Positions 57,244-64,000 of a DNA stretch of 64,000 nucleotides are shown here, in pieces. The DNA comes from Kingella denitrificans ATCC 33394 (GTDB lineage Bacteria; Pseudomonadota; Gammaproteobacteria; Burkholderiales; Neisseriaceae): the NCBI RefSeq assembly GCF_000190695.1, contig NZ_GL870929.1, positions 578,611-642,610 of the forward strand. The letters run 5' to 3'. Numbering within the stretch: position 1 is the first letter of the stretch; every line of letters begins with the position of its first letter. A program made the position numbers and the translations under genes. The notes beneath the pieces were generated by a model that was not told the origin of the DNA, did not search any database, and saw nothing but the letters and a program-made list of their open reading frames with translations.

Positions 57244-58656
57244 TTAGCGCAGGAAGAAGTATGCCCACATTGAAACTAGGACGATACTGAGGATGTTGAG
57301 CAGCATACCGACCCGCAGCATATCTTTCTGCGTAACCAGCCCCGTGCCAAACACGATGGCATTCGGCGGTGTGGCCACCGGCAGCATAAAGGCACAAGAC
57401 GCGCCGATACCGATGATGAGTACCATCACTTCTTTCGGCATGCCCATTTGTTCGGCCACGCTGGCAAAAACGGGTACGAGCAAGGCGGCGGAAGCGGTGT
57501 TACTGGTAAACTCGGTCAGGAAGATGATGAAGGCGGACACGGCCAGAATCACAATGAACGGATGGGTGGCGACAAAAGCCGAAGCCATTTCGTTACCCAA
57601 CGCGGCCGACGCGCCCGATTTTTGCAACAGGTTGCTCAAGGCAATACCGCCGCCGAACAGCAGCAATACGCCCCAGTCGGTATTACGGGCAACTTCACGC
57701 CAACGCACCACACCGAAAATCACCACAGCAACAGCTGCCGTGAGTGCAACAAATGCATCCGGGCTGTCGATGCCGAATTGTTTTTTCAGTTTGTCGCCCA
57801 TTACCCAGGCCACGGCCGCGGTGATGAAAATCAGCATAGCAATCACACGGTGCAGCGTCCATGGAATGTCTTCTTTTTCCACTTCGACCCGTTGCGACAA
57901 ATTGGGCTTTAAAACGACGAACAGGGAGAACAGCATCAAAGGCAACAGTGCCAGCATCATCGGTAGGCCGAATTTCAGCCAGCCAGCGAAATCCAAATTC
58001 AAGGCTTTGGCGGCGATGGCGTTCGGCGGAGAGCCGACCACGGTGCCCAATCCGCCGATACTGGCGCAATAAGCGATGCCGAGGAGGACGAAAACAAAGG
58101 TATTGCGGTCTTTTTCCTTATCCAGATGGCTCATCAGACCCATGGCCAGCGGTAACATCATGGCGGCAGTGGCCGTATTGCTGATCCACATGGAAAGGAA
58201 GGCAGTAACAGCAAACAGGAGGTGCACGGCGATAAAGGTGTTGCCGCGCGAAAGGGAAATCAGCCAAATGGCGATTTTCCGATCCAGCTTCTGCATGTGC
58301 AGCGCAGTGGCCAGTGCGAATCCGCCGAAAAAGACATAAATAATCGGGTCGGAAAATCCTGCCAATGCTTGCTTCGTGCCCATTTCGGGAACTTTGAACA
58401 AAATGGCGAAAAGCGGCACAATCAATGCGGTTACCGTGATATGCACGGCTTCGGTAAACCACATGATGGCGACAAATGCGAGGATGGTCAGACCTTTATT
58501 GACATTTTCGTCATAAGGCAGGATTTGATAGAGCACAGCACTGATAATGGTGGCAACGATGGCGATCATCAGACCGCGAAAACTGGTTATCGGCGCTTGT
58601 GCGCTCAATAATTCCACGTTTTCCGGCTGTTGGTCGGTTTGAGGTTTGTTGGTCAT
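57244..58656 (-). CDS. DASS-family (SLC13) sodium/dicarboxylate symporter
   Basis: The 470-residue product has about eleven helices and the paired SNT motifs of the DASS family: SMWISNTATAAMMLPLA in the first half and TEFTSNTASAALLVPVF in the second, with GGLGTVVGSPPNAIA and MLPVATPPNAIVFGTG. These transport di- or tricarboxylates or sulfate with Na+; the substrate is uncertain. It is convergent with gluD and shares the paired Neisseria-type DUS, consistent with one imported block. Confidence 0.9.
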   Translation of the reverse strand: MTNKPQTDQQPENVELLSAQAPITSFRGLMIAIVATIISAVLYQILPYDENVNKGLTILAFVAIMWFTEAVHITVTALIVPLFAILFKVPEMGTKQALAGFSDPIIYVFFGGFALATALHMQKLDRKIAIWLISLSRGNTFIAVHLLFAVTAFLSMWISNTATAAMMLPLAMGLMSHLDKEKDRNTFVFVLLGIAYCASIGGLGTVVGSPPNAIAAKALNLDFAGWLKFGLPMMLALLPLMLFSLFVVLKPNLSQRVEVEKEDIPWTLHRVIAMLIFITAAVAWVMGDKLKKQFGIDSPDAFVALTAAVAVVIFGVVRWREVARNTDWGVLLLFGGGIALSNLLQKSGASAALGNEMASAFVATHPFIVILAVSAFIIFLTEFTSNTASAALLVPVFASVAEQMGMPKEVMVLIIGIGASCAFMLPVATPPNAIVFGTGLVTQKDMLRVGMLLNILSIVLVSMWAYFFLR

Positions 58657-58783
58657 GGAAAATCTCTCCTAATGAAATTCTTCTTGCCGAAAACCGAAGC
58701 CTCGGTGTGTTCACGATAACATAAATTTACATGAGATGGCAAAAAATTAAACTAGGAGGATTTCCCAGGTAGTGCAATATTAT

Positions 58784-58795
58784 TTCAGACGGCCT
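58784..58795. repeat. single Neisseria-dialect DUS
   Basis: TTCAGACGGCCT, the complement of AGGCCGTCTGAA, lies about 130 bp upstream of the DASS gene. Together with the pair at 57192 it limits the Neisseria-like block on the right. Confidence 0.85.
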
Positions 58796-58840
58796 TTACA
58801 GCGGCTGCAGCTTTTGATACGGCTGGGGTCCTCTGAAAAA

Positions 58841-58996
58841 TTATTTTTGCAGTTGGGCAGACAAATCACGAAAGAAGCCGTCTTCAAAATCGGCTTGCAG
58901 CATGCTGTCGTTGCGTTGCACCGTGATACCGATGTGTTTGCCGTTTTCGCCCTGCTCGATTTGATAACCCGCTTGGCGCAGATGTAGAAAATAACC
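58841..58996 (-). pseudogene. C-terminal gene fragment next to the IS
   Basis: About 50 codons read GYFLHLRQAGYQIEQGENGK and on to FRDLSAQLQK, then a stop, up to the left end of the IS. This looks like the end of a protein whose beginning is gone. I do not recognise it. It could be the 3' half of the fragment at 59843, which has the same strand and lies on the other side of the IS, but the reading phase at the junction cannot be proved. Confidence 0.45.
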
Positions 58997-59843
58997 GCGT
59001 TGTTTACACCACAGGTTGAGAAAAGTAAGCTTGCAACACCTCAAACGGCGTATCGCCGCCCAGACTACCGTGCGGCTTCACGGTGTTATAAAAGTTCACA
59101 AATCGGCACAGCTCCTTTTGCCGGTGTTCCCGACTGTCAAAACTCTGCTTTTCGTGCCACATTTCCATAATCGTCCGAATAACCCTCTCGGCTTTGCCGT
59201 TGGTCTGCGGACGGGCAGGACGGGTAAACTTTTGATTGATGCCGTTTTCATAACAGGGAGTGCCGAAAGTATGACTTGCCCCGCCTTTATATTCGCTGCC
59301 GTTGTCCGAATACACGCACTCGATCAAATAGGGGCAGGGTTCGATGACTTGTTCCGTTAGGAACTTGGCCGCACTGTCTGCGGTTTTGTCCGGCAGGATG
59401 GCGGCGTACAGTTCTCTTGAGAAATCATCAATGGCGACAAACAGGTAATCTCGTTTGTCGGTGGCTTTCTGCCCTTTGAGCAGCGACAGTCGTTTGGTAT
59501 CGACGTGCACCATTTCGCCGGGATAGGACTTGTTGTAGCGTTTGGCCTGCTTTTTGAGTTTTTCCTGAATGCTGCGTTCTACCTTGGCCAGGCGTTTCAT
59601 TCCGTACTTTGCCTGTTTGAAACGGTTGTTGGTACTGGTTTGGGGTTTGAGCAGCCTGCCCCTTGCGGCCTTAAGTGCGCGATAGATGGTGACGCGGCTG
59701 ACTTGGTAACGGCGGGCCAGGGAGGTGACGCTCTCCTTCTCCTATGTGTAGACCAGCCAAATGGCTTGGCGGTGGTGTGGGGTGAGTCGGGTGTTTTTGT
59801 GCATGTTCATGTCAGTATTCTCCTGAAATACTGTAAACAACGC
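58997..59843 (-). mobile_element. IS481-like insertion sequence, inactive
   Basis: The element is 847 bp with perfect 12-bp ends, GCGTTGTTTACA (58997-59008) and TGTAAACAACGC (59832-59843). No clear target duplication is visible outside these ends. It carries one transposase frame read leftwards with an in-frame amber codon, and its stop codon lies in the left end. Confidence 0.75.
59004..59810 (-). pseudogene. IS481-family transposase with premature amber stop
   Basis: The frame starts MNMHKNTRLTPHHRQAIWLV and has TAG at 59744-59742 (codon 23), where CAG (Gln) is likely ancestral. It continues in the same frame with a helix-turn-helix (SLARRYQVSRVTIYRALK) and the rve integrase core: MVHVDTKRL (D), CVYSDNGSEYKGG (D) and RPQTNGKAERVIRTIMEMW (E). 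The catalytic D-D-E set is intact, so the single stop codon is the visible lesion. A reinitiation product from 59600 would lack the DNA-binding part. Confidence 0.8.
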
Positions 59844-60163
59844 TAGGGATTTCTACAGCGCAGATATTCGGCAACGGCCTCATGCTGCTGATACAGCATA
59901 AACGTTGCCACCATCTCGGGAATAATGGCGGCGCGGGCAGGATTCTCGGCGGCCAATGCCTGCTGAAGACGCGTGTCGCGCAGGGAAAATACCGCAATGC
60001 CCGCATCGTGGAACGCCAAATAATAGCCGTCCGCCTGTACGATGCCGACAGCAACGGCAGCCACCGCCTCCACATCGTCCTGTTCCAGTTCAAACGTACG
60101 TTCGGTCAGCCACGCAATGCCGTTTTCCTTGCCGTATCGTTGCAATGCAAAGCTGTCGTGCAC
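59843..60163 (-). pseudogene. gene fragment of unknown function next to the IS
   Basis: About 106 codons read HDSFALQRYGKENGIAWLTE, continue in frame and end LRCRNP, with a stop inside the IS end. The frame extends up to a stop at about 60185 without a proper start, so it is truncated at both ends. No domain is recognised. Confidence 0.5.
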
Positions 60164-60184
60164 GATGTTTTCGGCAAAATCCTA

Positions 60185-60403
60185 ACCTTGGTTGCCCCAA
60201 GCCCACAGCCAAGTGCCGCCGCGCAACACATTCACCTCACCACCATCGGCATATTGCAATACCTCTCGCCTGGCCTACAATTCCTACTCGGCCTCACCGC
60301 CTTCCACGAGCCGTTCAGCCGTATGCAATTTGCCGGTCATCTGTGGGTATGGGCGGGCGTGGCGCTGTTTGTGTGGGGCCAACGTAACACAAAGACTACC
60401 TGA
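60185..60403 (+). pseudogene. C-terminal fragment of an EamA/RarD-type transporter
   Basis: The frame reads AAAQHIHLTTIGILQYLSPG, then LQFLLGLTAFHEPFSRMQFAGHLWVWAGVALFVW. LTTIGILQYLSPGLQFLL...HEPF matches the last third of RarD-like proteins, where the rest (about 200 residues) is missing. The final TGA is part of the DUS-like AGACTACCTGAA (60393-60404). Confidence 0.6.
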
Positions 60404-60432
60404 AAACCGCTTTACCGATTTTCAGGCAGCCT
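60393..60432. repeat. Eikenella/Simonsiella-type DUS pair, copy 1
   Basis: AGACTACCTGAA (one mismatch from the Eikenella-type AGGCTACCTGAA) and TTCAGGCAGCCT (complement of the Simonsiella-type AGGCTGCCTGAA) form a hairpin CCTGAAAA/TTTTCAGG. A close copy is at 60991-61030. Confidence 0.75.
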
Positions 60433-60459
60433 CAAGATTGAGCCGATTCCAGGCCTTCG

Positions 60460-60954
60460 CTATAGTTGGTTTCCAAACCACACCACATAACCGATGGCAA
60501 GCAACAGCAACACGATTGCTAGCCAAGTAATCGGTGAGACTTTCAGCTCTTTGTAGCGCAAACCAATTGCCTTGCAGGCTCGGTAACGCAGGAAAAACGG
60601 CAAAAGGGCGTAGGCAAGCATCGCACCCACTGCCAGCCAAAATGAGATTTGCCCCGCCAGCGGCGACAATGAATCCAGCACATCCACCATCCAAACAAAC
60701 AGGGCAAGCAGTGCGGGTATGCCGAGCGTGTACGCCCATATCCGCCGAGCCTGCCCCCAATGCACCGGCTGCTTGATGATTTGATAATTCGTGCCCGACA
60801 ACATGGTTGGTTCCACCGATAAAACCCGCGCGCTATATAGCGGAATCAGCGGTACCCATAAAGCCACAATCCATGCTGTGGTCACATAAGTGCCGTCCGG
60901 TTCGTAATCGCATTCGCCGACAAACGTGGTGCCAAACCCATTGAGTGTAAACAT
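60460..60954 (-). CDS. small membrane protein of unknown function
   Basis: The 164-residue product opens MFTLNGFGTTFVGECDYEPD, a soluble head of the kind that precedes a zinc-ribbon-like or substrate region in this family, followed by WIVALWVPLIPLYSARVLSV and three or four helices (about 75-92, 103-120, 141-160). Related proteins with an F-G-T-x-x-x-G start occur in many bacteria without a known role. It is bracketed by DUS of other dialects at 60393 and 60991, so it was probably gained from an Eikenella-like donor. Confidence 0.7.
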   Translation of the reverse strand: MFTLNGFGTTFVGECDYEPDGTYVTTAWIVALWVPLIPLYSARVLSVEPTMLSGTNYQIIKQPVHWGQARRIWAYTLGIPALLALFVWMVDVLDSLSPLAGQISFWLAVGAMLAYALLPFFLRYRACKAIGLRYKELKVSPITWLAIVLLLLAIGYVVWFGNQL

Positions 60955-60990
60955 CTTTTCCCTTTCTTGCGTTTTAAATCATTAACCCAT

Positions 60991-61030
60991 GGGCTGCCTG
61001 AAAACTGATTTGCCGATTTTCAGGTAGCCT
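60991..61030. repeat. Eikenella/Simonsiella-type DUS pair, copy 2
   Basis: GGGCTGCCTGAA (one mismatch from the Simonsiella-type) and TTCAGGTAGCCT (complement of AGGCTACCTGAA) form the same hairpin as copy 1, with GATTTGCC in the loop in place of GCTTTACC. With copy 1 it brackets the 60460 gene. Confidence 0.8.
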
Positions 61031-61047
61031 CAAATATCGTTACCGCC

Positions 61048-61830
61048 TTATCCGTTCATGCCGCCGAAAGATATTTCTTTGTCTTCGTCCACTTCGATGG
61101 TGAGTGTGTGTCCGCCGAAATAATCGGGCTGTTCGGTGGATAAATCGATACTGAAATCGCTGACGGTTTTGTCGTCAAAATCCACCCATAGGGATATACC
61201 GGATAGGCGGATGCTGTTAATGACGGCCTGCCTGTCCATTTCGGCAGTCAAAACCGTGCCGTCATACAGGACGGCTTTGCCTTTTTGTGCGATTTCTTGT
61301 GCGGCCCAATCGTTGAACACATCGACAAAATCTTCGTAATCAAGTGCGAAATCAATCATCTTTTTGCGGTTCTTTTCAATCCATTTCAGCACCGCTTCAA
61401 TCTTTTTATACGGGATTTTGTTTTTGAATAGTTTTTCCACGGCGGCGGGGTCGTAAAGCGCGTCTTCGTCGCCGTCGTATTCGTCTAATAATTCGTCAGC
61501 ATCCAGCACGACGGGGACGGTGTTGCCCCAAAGCGTTGCTTCGGCAACCAAGCCGTCATATCCGTCTGACAAGGCAAAGCGTTGTTGCAGCAGGACTTCC
61601 GCAGGGGCTTTGGGCTGCGGTGTTTCACCCGGCGCGGCATAGCCTTTGGCTTTTTTGGATTGGATGAGTTTGGTGGCATCTTTTTCGCATTCTTCCGCGC
61701 TGGCGAAAGATTTGGTTTTGCTCTGCCCTTTCGTGCCGATGCGCCCGAAGGTAACCGTGTGGCTGTTGCCGTCTATATCGATTTGCCAGAATTTTTCGGA
61801 TTGCTCATCGCGGTATTCCAAATATGTCAT
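61048..61830 (-). CDS. WGR-domain protein with DUF2262-like C-terminus
   Basis: The 260-residue acidic protein starts with a WGR domain (MTYLEYRDEQSEKFWQIDID and on through FGRIGTKGQSKTKSFASAEECEKDATKLIQSK), a nucleic acid-binding fold of PARPs and of bacterial MolR-like proteins. The rest (about 120-260) resembles DUF2262, with an ISLWVDFDDKTVSDFSIDLS strand region. Function is unknown. I chose ATG 61830 because GGAG lies 9 nt upstream of it; an ATG at 61845 has no ribosome site. Confidence 0.72.
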   Translation of the reverse strand: MTYLEYRDEQSEKFWQIDIDGNSHTVTFGRIGTKGQSKTKSFASAEECEKDATKLIQSKKAKGYAAPGETPQPKAPAEVLLQQRFALSDGYDGLVAEATLWGNTVPVVLDADELLDEYDGDEDALYDPAAVEKLFKNKIPYKKIEAVLKWIEKNRKKMIDFALDYEDFVDVFNDWAAQEIAQKGKAVLYDGTVLTAEMDRQAVINSIRLSGISLWVDFDDKTVSDFSIDLSTEQPDYFGGHTLTIEVDEDKEISFGGMNG

Positions 61831-61858
61831 CCAATCAGTCTCCATTTATTTTGAAAAA

Positions 61859-61889
61859 GTGCAGGCTGCTTTTTTCAGGCAGCCTGCAC
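61859..61889. repeat. compact hybrid DUS hairpin
   Basis: GTGCAGGCTGC and GCAGCCTGCAC pair across a 9-nt T-rich loop that also contains TTCAGGCAGCCT of the Simonsiella-type. It lies 5 nt past the ybiT stop. The local dialect resumes here after the 6.5-kb gap. Confidence 0.7.
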
Positions 61890-61894
61890 GTGTC

Positions 61895-63520
61895 TTACTC
61901 AATCCCTTTTTTCGCCAGATAGCTCTCGTAATCGCCCAGATAATATTCATATCCGCCTTTGCCGTCCAGCTCGATAATCTGCGTGGCGAGCGATGAAACA
62001 AACTGGCGGTCGTGCGACACGAAAATCAGCGTGCCTTTGTATTTTTCCAGCGCCATGTTCAGCGATTCGATGCTTTCCATGTCCATGTGGTTGGTGGGCT
62101 CGTCCATAATCAGCACGTTGGGGCGCAACAGCAGCAGTTTGCCGTAGAGCATGCGGCCTTTTTCGCCGCCGGAGAGCACTTTCACTTTCTTCACCACGTC
62201 GTTGCTGCCGAACAGCAGACGGCCGAGCGTTCCGCGAATCACTTGTTCGTCGTCGCCTTCCTGGCCCCATTGGCGCATCCATTCGGTCAAATCCATGTCC
62301 ACGTCAAAGTCGTTTTCGTGGTCTTGCGGGTAGTAGCCGATGGTGGCTTTTTCCGCCCATTTGATGCAGCCTGCATCGGGTTTTATGTCGGACAGTTTTT
62401 CGTCAAACGCGCCGGCCAGCAGTTTCAGCAGGGTGGATTTGCCCGCGCCGTTCGGGCCGATGATGGCGAGGCGTTGTCCGGCTTCCAGAATATAAGACAG
62501 TTTTTCAAACAGGGTTTTATCAAATGATTTGGCCAGGTTTTCCACTTCCACGGCTTGGCGGTGCAGCTTGTTTTTCTCGTCGGTTTCAAAGCGGATATAC
62601 GGGTTTTGGCGGGTGGAGGGTTTCACTTCCACCATTTCTGCTTTGATTTTGTCGGCCTGTTTCAGACGGCTGGTGGCTTGGCGGGCTTTGGATTTGTTGG
62701 CGGAGAAGCGTGCCACAAATTCTTGCAGTTCCTGTAATTTTTCTTTGGCTTTGGCGTTGTCTTTCAGCGCACGCTCGCGGGATTGGGCGGAGGCGAGCAT
62801 GTAGTCGTCGTAGTTGCCGGGGTAAACGGTGATGGTGTTGTAGTCCAAATCCGCCATGTGGGTGCAGACTTCGTTCAGGAAGTGGCGGTCGTGGCTGATG
62901 ATAATCATGGTGCTGTCGTATTGGTTCAGCACGCCTTCCAGCCAGCGGATGGTGTTGATGTCCAAGTTGTTGGTCGGCTCGTCCAAGAGCAGCACGTCGG
63001 GTTTGGAGAACAGAGCTTGCGCCAGCAGCACGCGCAGCTTGAAGCCGGGTGCGACTTCCGCCATGGTGGCGTTGTGCAGTTCTTCGGCAATGCCCACGCC
63101 GCTCAACAGTTCGGCGGCGCGCGCTTCGGCGGTGTAGCCGTCGTATTCGGCGAACTTAGCTTCCAATTCGGCGGCGTGCATATAGTCTTCTTCGGTGGCT
63201 TCGGGATTGGCGTAAATTGCGTCGCGCTCGGTCATCGCCGCCCACATTTCGGTGTGCCCCATCAGCACCACGTCCAGCACGCGCATGTCTTCGTAGGCAA
63301 ACTGGTCTTGGCGCAGCTTGCCCAAGCGCACGCCGTGTTCAATCGCCACTTCGCCGCTGGTCTGCTCCAAATCGCCGCCCAAAATCTTCATGAAGGTGGA
63401 TTTGCCCGAACCGTTCGCGCCGATAAGGCCGTAGCGGTTGCCTTCGCCGAATTTGACGGAGACGTTTTCAAACAGCGGCTTCGCGCCGAACTGCATGGTG
63501 ATGTTGTTGGTGGAAATCAT
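61895..63520 (-). CDS. ybiT: ABC-F family ATPase YbiT
   Basis: ABC-F proteins act on the ribosome as paired ATPases without a membrane part. The 541-residue product has Walker A1 GANGSGKST and A2 GPNGAGKST, the Walker B pair LLLDEPTNNLD and LIMDEPTNHMD, and a linker of about 80 residues with a basic KLQELQEFVARFSANKSKARQATSRLK segment. Signature 2 is LSGGEKGR, but signature 1 is replaced by EVAPGFKLRVLLAQAL, which is characteristic of YbiT. ATG 63520 (MISTNNITMQFG) is the family start. Confidence 0.93.
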   Translation of the reverse strand: MISTNNITMQFGAKPLFENVSVKFGEGNRYGLIGANGSGKSTFMKILGGDLEQTSGEVAIEHGVRLGKLRQDQFAYEDMRVLDVVLMGHTEMWAAMTERDAIYANPEATEEDYMHAAELEAKFAEYDGYTAEARAAELLSGVGIAEELHNATMAEVAPGFKLRVLLAQALFSKPDVLLLDEPTNNLDINTIRWLEGVLNQYDSTMIIISHDRHFLNEVCTHMADLDYNTITVYPGNYDDYMLASAQSRERALKDNAKAKEKLQELQEFVARFSANKSKARQATSRLKQADKIKAEMVEVKPSTRQNPYIRFETDEKNKLHRQAVEVENLAKSFDKTLFEKLSYILEAGQRLAIIGPNGAGKSTLLKLLAGAFDEKLSDIKPDAGCIKWAEKATIGYYPQDHENDFDVDMDLTEWMRQWGQEGDDEQVIRGTLGRLLFGSNDVVKKVKVLSGGEKGRMLYGKLLLLRPNVLIMDEPTNHMDMESIESLNMALEKYKGTLIFVSHDRQFVSSLATQIIELDGKGGYEYYLGDYESYLAKKGIE

Positions 63521-63579
63521 GGCTATTTTCCTAATATGCAAAAATTTAAAAATGGGGCGGATTGTAGCACAAAACGGGG

Positions 63580-63596
63580 GTGCAGGCTGCCTGCAC
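63580..63596. repeat. 17-bp perfect palindrome from two overlapping DUS cores
   Basis: GTGCAGGC T GCCTGCAC is a perfect palindrome in which two partial DUS share their GCAGGC core. It lies between the 63604 gene and ybiT. A second form, with A at the centre, is at 7462-7478 in mntP. Confidence 0.7.
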
Positions 63597-63603
63597 GCCC
63601 GCA

Positions 63604-63885
63604 TTAACGCGATGGGCGGTATTCCTGCCGTATCGAAATGCCGCGCGGCGCGTCTTTCATGGAACCTAGAAGATACGGCAGTGTGGCCAGCGCCAACATA
63701 AAGCCGATCAAATAAAATTCAAACATGCGGTCTTGCCGATACAAATAATACAAAACCGCATAATAAACAGAGGCATAACCTGCCACCGGCAGCACGCCGC
63801 GCCAATGGGAATGCGACGACAAATGGAACAGCACGAAAACCCAAACGAATCAATTCAGCACTTTCAAGAGTTCCGACATCGGCAT
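63604..63885 (-). pseudogene. small membrane protein gene with in-frame TGA
   Basis: From ATG 63885 (ribosome site GGGGAA) the frame reads MPMSELLKVLN, then TGA (63852-63850), then FVWVFVLFHLSSHSHWRGVL and on to IRQEYRPSR in the same frame. TGG (Trp) to TGA is the simplest explanation and would give a 93-residue protein with three helices. It may be a pseudogene, or a sequencing error, or translation may restart after the stop. I do not recognise the family. Confidence 0.6.
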
Positions 63886-63921
63886 TGTGATTTCCCCTTG
63901 TCATGGAATCCCGGCATGGGC

Positions 63922-63965
63922 AAAAGCAGCCTGCACTTCCGTTTTCCAAAGTGCAGGCTGCTTTT
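63922..63965. terminator. paired-DUS hairpin
   Basis: AAAAGCAGCCTGCACTT and its complement form a 17-bp stem with a 10-nt loop. The last 35 bp of the window show no recognisable gene. Confidence 0.83.
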
Positions 63966-64000
63966 TGGGTTTACCGCACCCACGAGCGCGGGTTAATCGT

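Noticed and set aside
58841..60163. The two fragments beside the IS as halves of one interrupted gene
   Set aside because: Both are on the same strand and orientation, but no target duplication is visible and the reading phases cannot be joined without assumptions.

Overview
The window is chromosomal DNA from a member of the Neisseriaceae. It holds roughly 75-80 copies of the 12-mer AAGCAGCCTGCA (by eye, both strands), which from memory is the DNA uptake sequence (DUS) dialect described for Kingella-type species (AA-king3DUS). It also has four Correia-type miniature repeats (about 106 bp, TATAGTG(G/A)ATTAAAAT ends) and the neisserial division genes murC-ddl-ftsQ-ftsA-ftsZ. I infer Kingella or a near relative; species is not resolvable by reading. 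No rRNA, tRNA or CRISPR array was seen.

Layout. 0.1-5.1 kb (minus): purM, recD, a spermidine-synthase-like gene and lpxH (chained by ATGA overlaps), and an ArsC/Spx-like reductase. 5.2-8.8 kb (plus): a lipoprotein, a GyrI-like protein, a DUF815 ATPase, mntP and pyrF. 9.0-20.2 kb (minus): a YwqG-like protein, a hotdog thioesterase, ygfZ, a GNAT acetyltransferase, an isochorismatase-like hydrolase, ftsZ-ftsA-ftsQ-ddl-murC, nudB and an MscS channel. 20.2-20.7 kb is an AT-rich non-coding segment with clustered DnaA-box-like sites. 20.7-28.5 kb: a DUF4026/DUF2314-like protein, an AT-rich pentapeptide-repeat membrane protein, proS, a Mth938-like protein, hom and recX. 28.5-35.5 kb: a glutaredoxin, two cyclophilins, trmB, yafJ, apt, pnuC, a parvulin, bolA, yciI and yciB. 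35.5-41.7 kb: metZ, iscX, pbpG, pncB, ubiA and dusB.

41.8-43.7 kb is an accessory patch: two unrelated 2-TM membrane proteins, each followed by a short, truncated reading frame that looks like the N-terminus of a larger protein. This could be a decayed effector/partner array. 43.7-52.0 kb: a Tat-type flavoprotein, mnmA, a chorismatase-like gene placed between two paralogous helical proteins (the chorismatase and one paralog lie between inverted Correia elements), and pepN. 52.1-55.4 kb: yjjG, a TauE/SafE-like protein, arfA with a terminator inside its coding region, and gltS.

55.4-61.8 kb differs from the rest. It has no copy of the local DUS but carries other dialects: the Neisseria core GCCGTCTGAA around a glutamate dehydrogenase and a DASS transporter, then Eikenella- and Simonsiella-like DUS around a small membrane protein. 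Between them lie gene fragments and a dead IS481-like element. I read this as a mosaic of DNA imported from other Neisseriaceae. 61.0-64.0 kb: a WGR/DUF2262-like protein, the ABC-F ATPase ybiT, and a small membrane protein gene with an in-frame TGA.
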